64,000 nt of DNA from Tenodera sinensis (Eukaryota > Arthropoda > Insecta > Mantodea > Mantidae). Shown piece by piece: positions 12,851 to 24,330 of the stretch. The DNA lies in contig CM060971.1 in the NCBI GenBank assembly GCA_030765045.1, positions 120,567,330 through 120,631,329 of the forward strand, read 5' to 3'. The position numbers and the translations under genes were made by a program. The notes under the pieces are model-generated. The model was not told the origin of the DNA. It was given only the letters and a program-made list of their open reading frames with translations, and ran no database searches. How positions within the stretch are numbered: the stretch's first letter is position 1; the number at the start of each line of letters is the position of its first letter.

Positions 12851-14481
12851 TACTGTATTTAGACACGTAATGGGTGCACTTTTTCCCAACTTTTCATGAA
12901 AATATTAAAGGTGTATCCATTAAGAGAGGAAAACAAAATAAAAAATGTTTAGATTTGAAGAAACTTCCTATTGGTCACGTCTTCTTGTTCTGACTCTGTA
13001 TCACTGGTACGACTGCTACCACTATTTTCCACCTCAGATTCTTCTTCTACTTCTTCTTCTTCCCATAAAATGTCATCTTGCAAGCCATCCAAAGCATTGC
13101 CTATGTCAGTCTTCAGAAACTTATTATAACCCCCTAAAGTTTTATGTTTCCGCGCCTTTACAATCCACTCACACATAATTTCTATGGAGGGCGGTTTTAT
13201 TTCCCCGTTGGTGTCAAGTCATAACTTTTACTTCACATCCAGTCGGTATAAAGCTTCCTAATATTGTTTGAATGGTTTGTTTACACTGAAATCTAGCGGC
13301 TGAAGCACTGTGAGACCACCTGGAATAACAGCAACATCTGTTTTAGCATCTGCTAGCACATTGTTAATATCGCCTAGATGACCTCAAAAATTGTCCCATA
13401 CTAGCAAAGCTGGCTGCCAAAGCAGAGCACCAAGCCGATTTTTCCACACTGTCTACAACCTATCTTTGGCCATCTCCCTATCCATCCATCCCTTTCCTTG
13501 GACTCTGACATGAATACCACTGGACATTTAATTTTTGGCATGGTTTTCGTTTAAAAAATTACATAAGGTGGTAGCTTTCTCCCATCTGCTGTTATTGCAA
13601 GCATAACTGTGCATCACAATTTTTCATAGCCTGTAGTCTGTATCAACAGTTTTTTTCTTCTTTTTCTCCTTTATTGTTGACTGTTGTATTTGGCAGTATA
13701 TCAAAGAACACTGGTGTCTGGTCCGCATTCCCAATTTGTGACAAGTAATTGTTCCTCTTCATTGCATTTCATGCACATGCACATGGAATTCCAAAATGTT
13801 ATGTTCAAAGTGTTGCGGCATTTTTTGGCAAATTGATGTTCATCTTCTGAGTGGAAGTCCCTTGCGTCTCATGAAACAGAATATCCAACTCCTGCTCGCC
13901 TTGGGTTCATTATTGCTATTCGCATACATCATGCTATTTCCCTAGCCTTGAACTGTGACATTCCATTGTTATGCAACTAAGCACATATTCTAGAAGTTCA
14001 CTTTCAAGTTCAGGATATTTTCCACTCTTTGGCCTATGAAATGATTTTCTGAACTTGCTTGGCATCTTCACGAGTGCGTCTTTCTGTTTCCACACTTCTG
14101 AATATTGCAGTCTAAAACCATGAATTCATGGCCAGTGAATCTATTTCCATTCTCTTTGGCAAATTTTATCACCTTTAGCTAAAAACCAGCTGTATAACTG
14201 CAATATTTCTTCTTTGTATCCATTTCTCACAGTTCGAATACCGCAGGTACTAGTAGAGAGCAGATAACAAACTTAACAACCCACTGATACTAAACTCAAA
14301 ACGTACGTACATGCAGAACTATATATTGCCACAGTTGCTGTGATGTATTTTTGCAACTACCACTTCTTATGGCTGGTTACGTCCATTGTTGTTCAAATGT
14401 AGATTAACCATGCTGCAGGCATTACAATATTGTATGACCAAAACTTTGTTAAAAAATAAATGCACCTATTATGCAGTGATT
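12851..14481 (-). mobile_element. Tigger/pogo-like transposon fossil
   Basis: Imperfect inverted ends: TAATGGGTGCACTTTTTCCC near 12868 against the complement of 14447-14475 (TAATAGGTGCATTTATTTTT). The paralogous site at about 50712-50722 lacks the element, which supports insertion after the duplication. Exact boundaries are uncertain; the empty-site comparison allows the right end to extend to about 14555. Confidence 0.68.
12949..14330 (-). pseudogene. Tigger/pogo transposase pseudogene
   Basis: Minus-strand translation around 13260-13440 gives PALLVWDNF, GHLGDINNVL, VAVIPGGLT and LQPLDFSVNKPFK. These match the second-Asp region and VIPGG...LQPLD...NKPFK block of Tigger-type DDE_1 transposases. 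The acidic C-terminal tail (EEEEVEEESEVEN) is at 12990-13060. Stops and frameshifts run throughout the upstream part (13440-14330), so only fragments remain. Pogo family membership is clear from the motifs; the subfamily is not. Confidence 0.82.
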
Positions 14482-14576
14482 TTTTTCTTAAATTTCATGT
14501 ATTCAAATTGAGATGCATCCATTATGTGGTGGCATCCATTACAAACATAAGTACGCTAATACACAAGAGAACTTAC

Positions 14577-14617
14577 TTTGGTGATTTCATGGAATAAAGG
14601 TCTTCATTTCTTCCATC
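14577..14617 (-). CDS. Zinc-finger gene paralogue A, 41-nt micro-exon 2
   Basis: On the minus strand TTCTGTTACAG precedes the exon and GTAAGTT follows it. In phase 0 it encodes DGRNEDLYSMKSP plus two bases, the same as copy B at 50736-50776. The matching zinc-finger exon would lie at lower coordinates; none is seen in 1-14577, so this paralogue either continues beyond the left edge or has lost its fingers. Confidence 0.7.
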
Positions 14618-15520
14618 CTGTAACAGAATAATTCACAAGTAAATCACATAATCTGCTTCTGACTTGACATTGTTATCTTCGGAAAAGGGACAGAAATATA
14701 TATATATGGAGGCACTTTTGGAACCATCTACAAATAAGGAATTATATCACATGAAAATAATAAACAAACAACATTCTTCACTGAAACCAGGTAAAAACTT
14801 TTCTGAAGTGGAAACAATGTAAACCTGCAGATTTCAAAAAGCCTTGTTTTATGGATAGTTAAAAGAAAAATTATGTTATTTTATTTTATCATCACATCGG
14901 TAACCAACGATTTGTGAATTGAAATTAACTATTTGGAAATGTGTACCTGGATCAGAAATTTCAATTTTTTTGCACTGAAAACTTATTTCTGTTTGGCACC
15001 ACAAACTTTTTTTGATTCACAAGAGAAAGAGCCCCTTTCATTGTCTACCTTAACACACCAGTCCTTTCATCCCATTGGTTTGTTGATATCTCTTCTCATC
15101 ATGATGGGATATCATGTTCTCTCTCTGCCCCATAACTAAGTCTTGCACATTATCTATCTACCAATCATAGTATTTCAAGTATTGCTCCTTTCTACATGAA
15201 CATTTTCCCTTTCCACAAATGGAAGTCTCTCTCTTGCATTTCATCTGATAGAATGATCTAATAAGTAACCAAAAAGCCCCAATTATACATGTGAATTATT
15301 ATAAAACTTTTTCTTCAACTTGAAATTACATATAAGTACCACAGAAACATAATGTTGTGTTAACATTTGGCTTTTTGATTGACACTTTTTTAAAATACAA
15401 TACTTATGAAGTGTTTCTATTTATTTCACCATTGATATTTCTGACAAACCATAATTCAGTGTTGCATGCAGATGATTAACACCAATGATAAGATTTGATG
15501 CATTTTTGTGCAGAACTTAC
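14618..15520 (-). other. Intron 1 of paralogue A
   Basis: Non-coding intronic DNA between micro-exon 2 and exon 1, matching parts of 50777-58768. Contains a short TATATA run near 14696. No other feature seen. Confidence 0.65.
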
Positions 15521-15856
15521 CTTTATGTCATCGTAAACACTCTGAGTTTCTGTCGAAGTTCCTTCCAAACACCATTGTGTTCCTAAAATTTCTATTTTTG
15601 TTTCAAATTTACTGTCTTTGTTAAATCCAATTACAGGAGGTTCAGAAAAAGGCCCACTCTGTGAACAAAATTTAGAAACCTCATCCACTTCAATTTCTGT
15701 TTTGATATTACAAACACTGCTCATTCTAATGTTTTCAAGGTCTTCGGAAAAAAGCTCTCTCTCATCTTCTGAGCAAGAAGGCTCTTCTTTAATTTTTAAT
15801 TTGATATCCATGTTGCTGTATTTGAATAGTTATGTTGTTAAACTTCAGTAGCAAGT
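15521..15856 (-). CDS. Zinc-finger gene paralogue A, exon 1
   Basis: The coding part is 15521-15811, ATG at 15809-15811, 97 codons beginning MDIKLKIKEEPSCSEDERE. An acceptor (TTTTTTTACAG) sits at 15857-15867 upstream of a short 5' UTR; the donor AAG|GTAAGT lies at 15521/15520, leaving phase 0. IKEE followed by acidic and Ser residues resembles a SUMO-attachment motif, common at the N-terminus of insect zinc-finger repressors. The same exon recurs at 58769-59108 with clear similarity (CLEGTSTETQS conserved). The frame is intact, so it may be functional, but the rest of its gene is not visible here. Confidence 0.75.
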
Positions 15857-16329
15857 CTGTAAAAAAAGAAATGAAATGAAATGAAACATGAAATATTTTC
15901 ATGAGTTTTGCTTCTTTACAGTTAAAATAACATTACATTTCAAAGAACGATTTATTCCAACAGTATGCTGGAGACAGCAGATATTTCCCTGTTGTAATAA
16001 ACATTCAAAGCAGAAGAGTGAGTTCTACATTACTCAGAAGAACAAAACCCAGTTCTTCTCAAGTGAAAATACTTCCAATCACAATCAATCAGAGGTTTCC
16101 TTCATTATCTGAATATTCAATATTACTAGCATGAGAAGAAACTTAACACATACATTGAATCAACAAAATATACTTTATATACAAAATGTTGAACATACCA
16201 GTCACATAATCGTAACACATGGATATGTTCTGCATTACTTTCCCTACAGCGACCTTTCTGAGAAATTGGTGTAAACTGCTATTCGATATAAGATGTTACA
16301 ATAAGGTACCTATGAAGAACATCTTGATC

Positions 16330-16660
16330 ATTGTTGTGCTGATGACCTAGTAGTTAAACGCCCTTAAACCTAAACCTTCCTTCCTTAAATCATTGTTAAA
16401 TGAACTGCGTCATCCGACTCGGCACTCAACAAAGGACAGATGGGGCTAAGCTACTTCACAACACATGCAGTGCTGGCGAGCAGACAGACATTCAGAGCCG
16501 GGCTCTCTCACGGGACTGCTGTGTGCATGACTGTCGATGATCAAGGTGGCAGAAACAAAAGGGGTGTCGAGAACATTCACGTGACTTCTAGCTACGTCAT
16601 TTCCAGTGTGTGTGTGTGCGCGCGCATGCGTGTGCACATGCGCATGTCAGTATGTGGACA
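16330..16660. repeat. SINE tail remnant and GT/GC-rich simple repeat
   Basis: GCTGATGACCTAGTAGTTAA and GCCCTTAAACC (16339-16375) form a SINE-type 3' tail also seen at 19070 and 41045. A (TG)n/(CG)n purine-pyrimidine stretch lies at 16608-16645. Frames through it are not genes. Confidence 0.5.
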
Positions 16661-17345
16661 GCATAACTCAAAAACGAGAAGTCTGTTAAAAACCAAAGTT
16701 GATATTTAAGATTTTAAGCATGCAACACAAAGATTTTGAAGAAAATTCCTCCATGCTGAATTACCCTTTACATGGAACATTTTTCGAAAATGTCTCTAAC
16801 GATTTTGATTAAAATGTCATATGTTTAAGATATCTTTTATGACAAATGAAATATACATATATTTTGAATTTTCTGGCTATAGCCCATGGAGTCCTGTTTA
16901 GTCTGGATGACTTTTGTATAACTGGTAAACTGTAAGAGAGAGACCAAATCTTCTGTACGGAAATGTAAATCTTGCTAAAACACAATTTAGGTCCAAATAC
17001 ATTTTTTAGTAGAGTGAGCCAATTTAGGGACATTCATTGTTATTTGTATGAATTTTGGAAATTTTGGAAAACTTCCATGAAACGGAACATCATTACTCAA
17101 TTTTTTTATATGCTAGCCGAGCAAAAAGAACAGAATTTGAAAGCTTTAAAACTGTCAAGTATTGCTCAAAGCCTACTGTATTCCCATATTCCCCTTGTAC
17201 CTATAAGGAAATAAGCAATAAGGTAATTTGTACAAATTATCTCAACTAACATGAAGAAGATAGAAGAATAAGAGTTTGTAAGAATGGTTAGTACAAGCGT
17301 AGATAAAGTCATGTGAGTGCAACACATCAGAGTTTTTCAATTGCA
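16655..17345 (-). repeat. Interspersed repeat R, long reverse copy
   Basis: Reverse complement of most of 18985-19862: GGCTATAGCCCATGGAGTC, ACTGGTAAACTGTAAGAGAG and GTCATGTGAGTGCAACACAT are shared. No conserved reading frame between copies, so it is probably a non-autonomous element or an untranslated part of one. Confidence 0.75.
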
Positions 17346-18980
17346 TTTCATTGCTCTACATTTCCACCATTTCCCCCCTACTACGTCATTTAAAAGAAAA
17401 TATTACACTTGCTGAGAAAGTATTTTACTCATTCTAACAGCAGATGTGGTCTGTCATCTCTAGCATAAAATTCAACTCAATAATATGAAATTAAAGTTGT
17501 CCTATTTTACCCAAATACAGGGATTGAATACTTTGACATACAAAGCATTACGAGAAATGTTTGTAAGTAGAATTTGTAATCCTTGCAATTTAGCTTAAGT
17601 GCTGCTACTCTACAAATCTTCACTGAAGATTAACACAGAAAAGTAGGGCATCTTTAGCAGTCTATAGAAGATTTATCTGACAATTACCATCATGTTATTG
17701 GCAGATTATGCTTTTGTAATAAATGCAAAAGCTAAATGACTTGCAACAATCCAAGTTATGTATAAGATGTATTATCCTATTAAAGATACCTAAAAATGCT
17801 ACTTTAATATACATTAACTTTAGTTACAACCAATTTAACACAGTCACTGCAATAGTGGGACTAGGCTGGTTGCCTAAATATCATCACATTATAAACTATT
17901 AAATGACATGTTTAACATTAAAGTTTCAGGGCATAATAACATAAATGAGTGTTTTCTGTTTGTGTCCCTTGCCATGAATACTTCTCCTGCCATCACTGTG
18001 TACTCTCTTAAACAACTTGTATCTCTCCATTCTTGTTAGAAACTTAGTTTACAGTTTCTCTGTATTATGGCATGTGTTGAAACTCATGCAGGTTAAAACA
18101 ATATTGTGTATTTTATGCTGTTTTAGTAAACCTAGAAAGGGACTTGGTTCAAGAAACTGTTCTCTCTGCATCTCACATCTATCTGCCAGTGCAATCAGTC
18201 ATGAGTCATCTAGTTGTGTTTGTTAAGTACCAGACTTTGAGCTCCAAGTTATCTTTAAAAGCAAGACATTATGGTGAAACATTGGCCTACTCTTGAGGTT
18301 TCTATGAGTGGATATGAGGGAACAAGTTAAAGATGCCTCTTTTAATGCTTTAATCCTGGATGTAGCAAAACAATCTCTGCTTTCAACCATCATTCATTAT
18401 GTAAAAGAGAGTGAGAGAGTTCTAGTAAGCAAATACAGTTACGACAAGTGAGAATGTATGTATATTATTTATATCCTTGCGGACCTAGGTCTGAGCTCAA
18501 GCTTGTAGCTCAAAAATGATGACAGGATTGCCACATTTTCTGGTCACTTAAATGGTTTGCAAACACTAGTAAAGCAAGTAAGATATAACACACTTTTGTA
18601 ACAGTGAATGATTCACGTCCATTTTTACTTTCTGCACTACACACATAGTAGGTAGATGTGATCTTGCCCTGCATCCAAAAATTGGATACCAGATTTCACT
18701 AGACATACACACTGAGGTTCCCCAAATACAAATTATTTTTAGAAAAAGAACCATGGTTTGTGTGAACAGCTTCATTCGAAAACAAAAGGCCAATTTTGAT
18801 ATTTAAGTTGAACATCTTCCAAAAATGTGGCTCAAGGGTCGGTATTACAAAACAACAGAAAAATCCTGTATTCAAAATATTTTCATGACCAAGGAAATGT
18901 ATATCTTTAATCTTCCCCTCAATGGCTTTTGTATAACTGTTAACTGTAATAGATACATTAAAGCTTACTACATAAAAAAT
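17346..18980. other. No recognisable gene
   Basis: AT-rich sequence. Short open frames such as 18017-18226 and 18699-18998 have no recognised motif. The part from about 18780 weakly resembles the reverse orientation of repeat R. Confidence 0.5.
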
Positions 18981-18984
18981 CTGA

Positions 18985-19862
18985 TGTGTTGCACTCACAT
19001 GACTTTCTCTACTCTTGTACTAACCATTCTTAACACTCTTATTCCTATATCTTCTTCTTGCTTGACTTCGGGCCCTAATGACCTAGTTGTTGATGGGCCC
19101 TTAAACACAATTCACTCACTCACTCTTCTTCTTTTTGGGATAAACATTCATACAAATTATCGTATTGCTTATTTCCTTGTGGGTGCAAAGGGAACATTAG
19201 AATACAGTAGGCTTTGTGCGATAGTCAAATCTTTTATAGCTTTGAGATTCCGTTCTCTTTGCAAACTTAACATATAAAAAAATGAACAGTGATGTTCCAT
19301 TTCCCGAAACTCACACAGACAAAAAGGAATATCTCCGAAATGGTTCACCCTACAAGAAAATTTATTGAGACATAAATTGTGTATTTTAGCAAGATCTACA
19401 TTTTTTTGTATAGTATAATTTGGTCTATCTCTAACGGTTTATCAGTTATGCAAAAGTCGTCCAGAGTAAACATGACTACAGCAGCTATAGCCAGAAAATT
19501 CAAGATATACATTTCATTTGTCATCAAAATGTGTCAAACATATATTTTAATCAAAATCGTTAGCCATTTTCAAGAAAATAAAAATTTTCGAAAAATCTTC
19601 CATGTAAAGGGTAGTTTAGGGTGGGACAATTTTCTTCAAAATCTTTGTGTCGCATCCTTAAAAGACATTAAACTTAAATACCAACTTAGGTTTTTAACCT
19701 ACTTTTCGTTTTTGAGTTATGCCGTCCACAGACACACTGACACACATACAGAGCTTTTTCTAAAAATGCTTTTTTTTTGGATTCAGGGGCTCTCAAAACA
19801 TATATTTCCGGTGAAATCTAGACATTGAATTTTGGGGTGGAGTACAATACTTCCCCTACTTA
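18985..19862 (+). repeat. Interspersed repeat R, longest copy
   Basis: The most complete plus-strand copy, with landmarks GTGTTGCACTCACATGACTT, CAGTTATGCAAAAGTCGTCC and GGATTCAGGGGCTCTCAAAA near its end. It is interrupted at about 19040-19130 by a SINE-like tail (GGGCCCTAATGACCTAGTTG ... CACTCACTC). It abuts the L-A fragment at about 19866. Frames 18825-19277 and 19379-19828 are not conserved in other copies. Confidence 0.75.
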
Positions 19863-19865
19863 CCA

Positions 19866-20463
19866 GCAGATAAAGTAAAAAAAAATTGATCCCGTTAAGT
19901 ATCAATTCAAATTTTTCTGGAGTCAACCATTTCCAAGATGTTGCTTGTTACAGGTTTCCACCTTCCAACACCTTTACCTTTCTCAAATAGAAACCAATTT
20001 AATCTATTTGACACCATTCTTTCAATCACTTTTGCTGTTAGCTAGTAAGAGCTATTGGTCTATAATTTTTTATTTATGATGCTGTTTTATCTTTCTTCAA
20101 GAGTGGGACAATTATTGCTTTTCGCCAGTCGGCAGGTACAGAGGTTTTTCAGGATAGATTGTAGTTTTAATAGTTGTTGTTTTTCTATTTTTCGAAGGTT
20201 TTTATATACTCTGGATGTATGTGATCTGGTCCAGGAGGCCTTTGGTTTTTTAGATTATTAATTGCAATGTTCAGTTCTTGCACATTAACATTTTGAAAAA
20301 ATATTGTATTGAGTGTTAGGATCACATTCTCTTTCTTGTTTCAAATCTTTCTTAGATTGGTTACATTCATTTGTATTATTTCTTGTTACTTTATGTGAAT
20401 TTGTCTTACTAAAGTACACTTTTACAAACTTCAGTTGTGTGAAATTTCTTGATTATATTTATG
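19866..20463 (-). pseudogene. LINE reverse transcriptase N-terminal fragment (probably L-A)
   Basis: Minus-strand translation gives NNLKNQRPPGPDHIHPEYIK, then SVPADWRKAIIVPLLKKDK and KNYRPIAL, then ERMVSNRLNWF in shifted frames: the classical start of a non-LTR RT domain. It directly continues the L-A 5' UTR at 20464-20728 on the same strand, so it appears to be an internally deleted L-A copy, cut off at about 19866. Several frameshifts and stops. Confidence 0.8.
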
Positions 20464-20728
20464 GATCTCACTGATCTAACCGGGAGAATTATCAAAATAA
20501 ACTCACCAACCATATCCTCTGATTACCAATGAGAGGACGTATTACGTAACATGCCAGATCAGCATGTTAGGGGTTAAGAGGTTATACAGAAATTAGAGAA
20601 ATGGAAAGGATGGAAAAATAAAGACTCCCTAGTCCTCAGGAAACCTAATAGCATCAGGGTTGGAAGAGAACAAGAGATGACCAAGGTATGTTCATAAGGT
20701 CAGATAGAAAAGCTACAGTGAGGAGCAA
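20464..20728 (-). mobile_element. L-A 5' UTR between monomer array and coding fragment
   Basis: The minus strand matches 51258-51490: TTGCTCCTCACTGTAGCTTT, TCTCTTGTTCTCTTCC, GATGCTATTAGG and GATAATTCTCCCGG, in the same order. It lies directly downstream of the tandem 70-bp array. Confidence 0.85.
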
Positions 20729-22962
20729 ACACCAGTAAGTGGAAGTAATGTTCTGCTCAGCTTGGGTACATTGTGGTCACTATCCACATATCTCCTACAC
20801 ACCAGTAAGTGGAAGTAATGTTCTGCTCAGCCTGGGTACATTGTGGTCACTATCCACATATCCCCTAGACACCAGTAAGTGGAAGTAATGTTCTGCTCAG
20901 CCTGGGTACATTGTGGTCACTATCCACATATCCCCTAGACACCAGTAAGTGGAAGTAATGTTCTGCTCAGCTTGGGTACCTTGTGGTCACTATCCACATA
21001 TCCCCTAGACTGCAGTAAGTGGAAGTAATGTTCTGCTCAGCTTGGGTACCTTGTGGTCGCCATCCACATATCCCCTAGACACCAGTAAGTGGAAGTAATG
21101 TTCTGCTCAGCTTGGGTACCTTGTGGTCACTATCCACATATCCCCTACATACCAGTAAGGGGAAGTAATGTTCTACTCAGCTTGGGTACATTGTGGTCAC
21201 TATCCACATATCTCCTACACACCAGTAAGTGGAAGTAATGTTCTGCTCAGCCTGGGTACCTTGTGGTGCTATCCACATATCCCCTAGACACCAGTAGGTG
21301 GAAGTAATGTTCTGCTCAGCCTGGGTACCTTGTGGTGCTATCCACATATCTCCTACACACCAGTAGGTGGAAGTAATGTTCTGCTCAGCCTGGGTACTTT
21401 GTGGTGCTATCCACATATCCCCTAGACACCAGTAGGTGGAAGTAATGTTCTGCTCAGCCTGGTACATTGTGGTCACTATCCACATATCTCCTACACACCA
21501 GTAGGTGGAAGTAATGTTCTGCTCAGCCTGGGTACCTTGTGTGGTGCTATCCACATATCCCCTAGACACCAGTAAGGGGAAGTAATGTTCTACTCAGCTT
21601 GGGTACCTTATGGTCACTATCCACATATCCCCCCTAGACACCAGTAAGTGGAAGTAATGTTCTGCTCAACTTGGGTACCTTGTGGTGCTATCCACATATC
21701 CCCTAGACACCAGTAAGTGGAAGTAATGTTCTACTCAGCTTGGGTACCTTGTGGTCACTATCCACATATCCCCTAGACACCAGTAAGTGGAAGTAATGTT
21801 CTGCTCAACTTGGGTACCTTGTGGTGCTATCCACATATCCCCTAGACACCAGTAGGTGGAAGTAATGTTCTACTCAGCTTGGGTACCTTGTGGTCACTAT
21901 CCACATATCTCCTACACACCAGTAAGTGGAAGTAATGTTCTGCTCAGTCTGGGTACCTTGTGGTGCTATCCACATATCCCCTAGACACCAGTAGGTGGAA
22001 GTAATGTTCTGCTCAGCCTGGGTACCTTGTGGTGCTATCCACATATCTCCTACACACCAGTAGGTGGAAGTAATGTTCTGCTCAGCCTGGGTACTTTGTG
22101 GTGCTATCCACATATCCCCTAGACACCAGTAGGTGGAAGTAATGTTCTGCTCAGCCTGGGTACATTGTGGTCACTATCCACATATCTCCTACACACCAGT
22201 AGGTGGAAGTAATGTTCTGCTCAGCCTGGGTACCTTGTGTGGTGCTATCCACATATCCCCTAGACATCAGTAAGTGGAAGTAATGTTCTACTCAGCTTGG
22301 GTACCTTGTGGTCACTATCCACATATCCCCTAGACACCAGTAAGTGGAAGTAATGTTCTGCTCAGCTTGGGTACCTTGTGGTGCTATCCACATATCCCCT
22401 AGACACCAGTAAGTGGAAGTAATGTTCTACTCAGCTTGGGTACCTTGTGGTCACTATCCACATATCCCCTAGACACCAGTAAGTGGAAGTAATGTTCTGC
22501 TCAACTTGGGTACCTTGTGGTGCTATCCACATATCCCCTAGACACCAGTAAGGGGAAGTAATGTTCTACTCAGCTTGGGTACATTGTGGTCACTATCCAC
22601 ATATCCCCTAGACACCAGTAAGTGGAAGTAATGTTCTGCTCAACTTGGGTACTTTGTGGTGATATCCACATTTCCCCTAGACACCAGTAAGTGGAAGTAA
22701 TGTTCTGCTCAGCTTGGGTACCTTGTGGTCACTATCCACATATCCCCTAGACACCAGTAAGTAGAAGTAATGTTCTGCTCAGCTTGAGTACCTTGTGGTC
22801 ACTATCCACAAATCCCCTAGACACCAGTAAGTGGAAGTAATGTTCTGCTCAGCTTGGGTACCTTGTGGTCACTATCCACATATCCCCTGGACATCAGTAA
22901 ATGAAAGTAATGTTCTGCTCAGCTTGGGTACCTTGTGGTCTCCATTCACATATCCCCTAGAT
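20729..22962 (-). repeat. Tandem 70/68-bp monomers, about 32 copies, at the 5' end of an L-A copy
   Basis: The plus-strand unit starts ACACCAGTAAGTGGAAGTAA and holds GTTCTGCTCAGCCTGGGTAC and TATCCACATATCCCCTAG. Length variants are 70 bp (TGGTCACTATCC) and 68 bp (TGGTGCTATCC). On the minus strand the last monomer runs straight into the L-A 5' UTR. The same monomer end (TTACTTCCACTTACTGGTG) forms the first bases of the independent L-A derivative at 51240. Frames such as 21177-21569 and 21874-22113 reflect the repeat only. Confidence 0.9.
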
Positions 22963-23044
22963 GGGGACTCCTGAGAGGATAAGTTAAGAATAATACAGGC
23001 TATTGCTTTAGTTTCAACAATCTGATCCAGAAGTGCATCAGTGG

Positions 23045-23964
23045 CAGGGTTGCCAACATTTAAAAGTAAAATTATTGTACCAGCCACTCAAAATTATAGA
23101 TTTGGACTCAAAATTATCGTACATTATAAATTAAATACTACAACAATAAACATATCAGTATAATACTTATGAAAATATAAGAGTAGTGATGTTTATTATA
23201 TCCACTTACAAGATTGTTGACCTCAACAAACATTACAAATTTAGCACTCATGTTTCTCGCACTATTCATATGGTAAAGTTCAGCTTCCTCAACCGTTGCA
23301 GCATTACACAAATTTGTTGAGATAAACCTTAACATCTGGGTGACTTGCAGATTTTAAGATCTACCATGTTCTTTCATAAGTTGAGACGGCAAAATGAGTT
23401 CATTTACCGTATCTAGTGCCAATCTGTTTCTAACTTTGGTTTTTATTAAACCCAGTTTAGAAAAAAAACTCTTTCACAAGAAGTGCTTCTGCAGGGCAAG
23501 GAAACCTCTGATAATGCAAAGGCCGCTAGTTCTTTGAAATCAGTATTTCCATCAAGGTGACCGATGTTTAACAGCACTCCAGAAACTGTCAGGTTCAGGC
23601 ATGTTCTTTATTTCACACGGAATATCAAGTTTTCCGAGTTTTCTACATTGATCGTCAATTTCCTGAACAGTGCCTTCTTCATTGAAATTATCAGACCTGT
23701 GCACACTGGCAATAAGAGGATAAAGGGTAGCAGGCTTAGTAGCTATGGGGTGGAGACAGACAATGAGGACAAAAGTGGTGTTATTTGTAATTAGTTTCAC
23801 TTCGGTGGAGTGACAATGCAGTGAAAATGATATTTTGCCAATATCAAACTATCATACATTCAAATTATCGTACACCCCATAATTATCGTACGGGTTGACA
23901 ACCATCGTACAAACACTAAAATTATCGTATGCCCCAATAATTATCGTACCAGTTGGCAACCCTG
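23045..23964 (-). mobile_element. hAT element, 920 bp, internally deleted
   Basis: Terminal inverted repeats CAGGGTTGCCAAC at 23045 and its complement ending at 23964. The 8-bp flanks are ATCAGTGG (23037-23044) and CTCAGTGG (23965-23972), 7 of 8 matching, as expected for hAT. Subterminal AATTATCGTAC motifs repeat near both ends (about 23112, 23872, 23888, 23920, 23938). It holds only the 3' end of a transposase. Confidence 0.9.
23354..23800 (-). pseudogene. hAT transposase C-terminal (dimerisation domain) pseudogene
   Basis: Minus-strand pieces read VQEIDDQCRKLGKLDIP, then in shifted frames FKELAAFALSEVSLPC, STSCERVF, KLGLIKTKVRNRL and LDTVNELILPSQLM, ending at TAA 23354-23356. LPC...SxERVFS...KTKxRNRL is the hallmark of the hAT C-terminal dimerisation domain, as in ZBED/ZNF862-like proteins. 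The N-terminal BED finger and catalytic part are absent, with at least two frameshifts. Confidence 0.85.
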
Positions 23965-24178
23965 CTCAGTGGAAAGAAATTTCTTGTGTTTGTAAAGAAT
24001 AAAGTCAGTAGCTAGAAATATTATATCACAAGACAGGCTCACACCATTAATAAACATCCCCATCCAGAAGGAACTTTTGTGTGAATGGGACTCAAGCTTA
24101 GTTGACATATTAATAATAGTTTACCCTTCATTCAAGGTCTCCTTACAATTTATATATTATAAGAGGTATTATACAAAT

Positions 24179-24330
24179 ACAGTGAAACGTGAATAATTTG
24201 AAAGCTTATAATTCAAAATCATTAATCATTCAAAGATTTTTTTGGTCCCTTGAATTTTGTATTAAAACAATGTAAAAAACCTCGCATGTAATTTGAATTT
24301 CATTTTCTTAAATTCAAAGTATTTTTCAGA
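24179..24330. mobile_element. Possible Tigger-type terminal remnant
   Basis: ACAGTGAAACGTGAATAATT followed by TTGAAAGCTTATAATTC resembles Tigger terminal sequence in which CAGT precedes AT-rich repeats. No second end or transposase identified. Weak call. Confidence 0.3.

Larger units (their letters stand above)
12740..16290. repeat. Segmental duplication copy A of the zinc-finger 5' region
   Basis: Parallel to 50590-60080 in the same order: 12750-12846 with 50600-50720, 14557-14790 with 50725-50950, 14815-15005 with 55180-55380, 15020-15260 with 55850-56080, 15290-15380 with 57380-57450, 15377-15860 with 58622-59110, and about 16190-16270 with 59990-60070. Differences are mostly TE insertions in one copy. 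Confidence 0.85.

Noticed and set aside
12945..13178. Acidic EEEEVEEESEVEN frame as a separate gene
   Set aside because: It is the C-terminal tail of the Tigger transposase remnant on the same strand.
21177..22113. Repeat protein with units such as CLGDMWIAPQGT
   Set aside because: Translation of the 68/70-bp monomers; lengths not multiples of three shift the frame.
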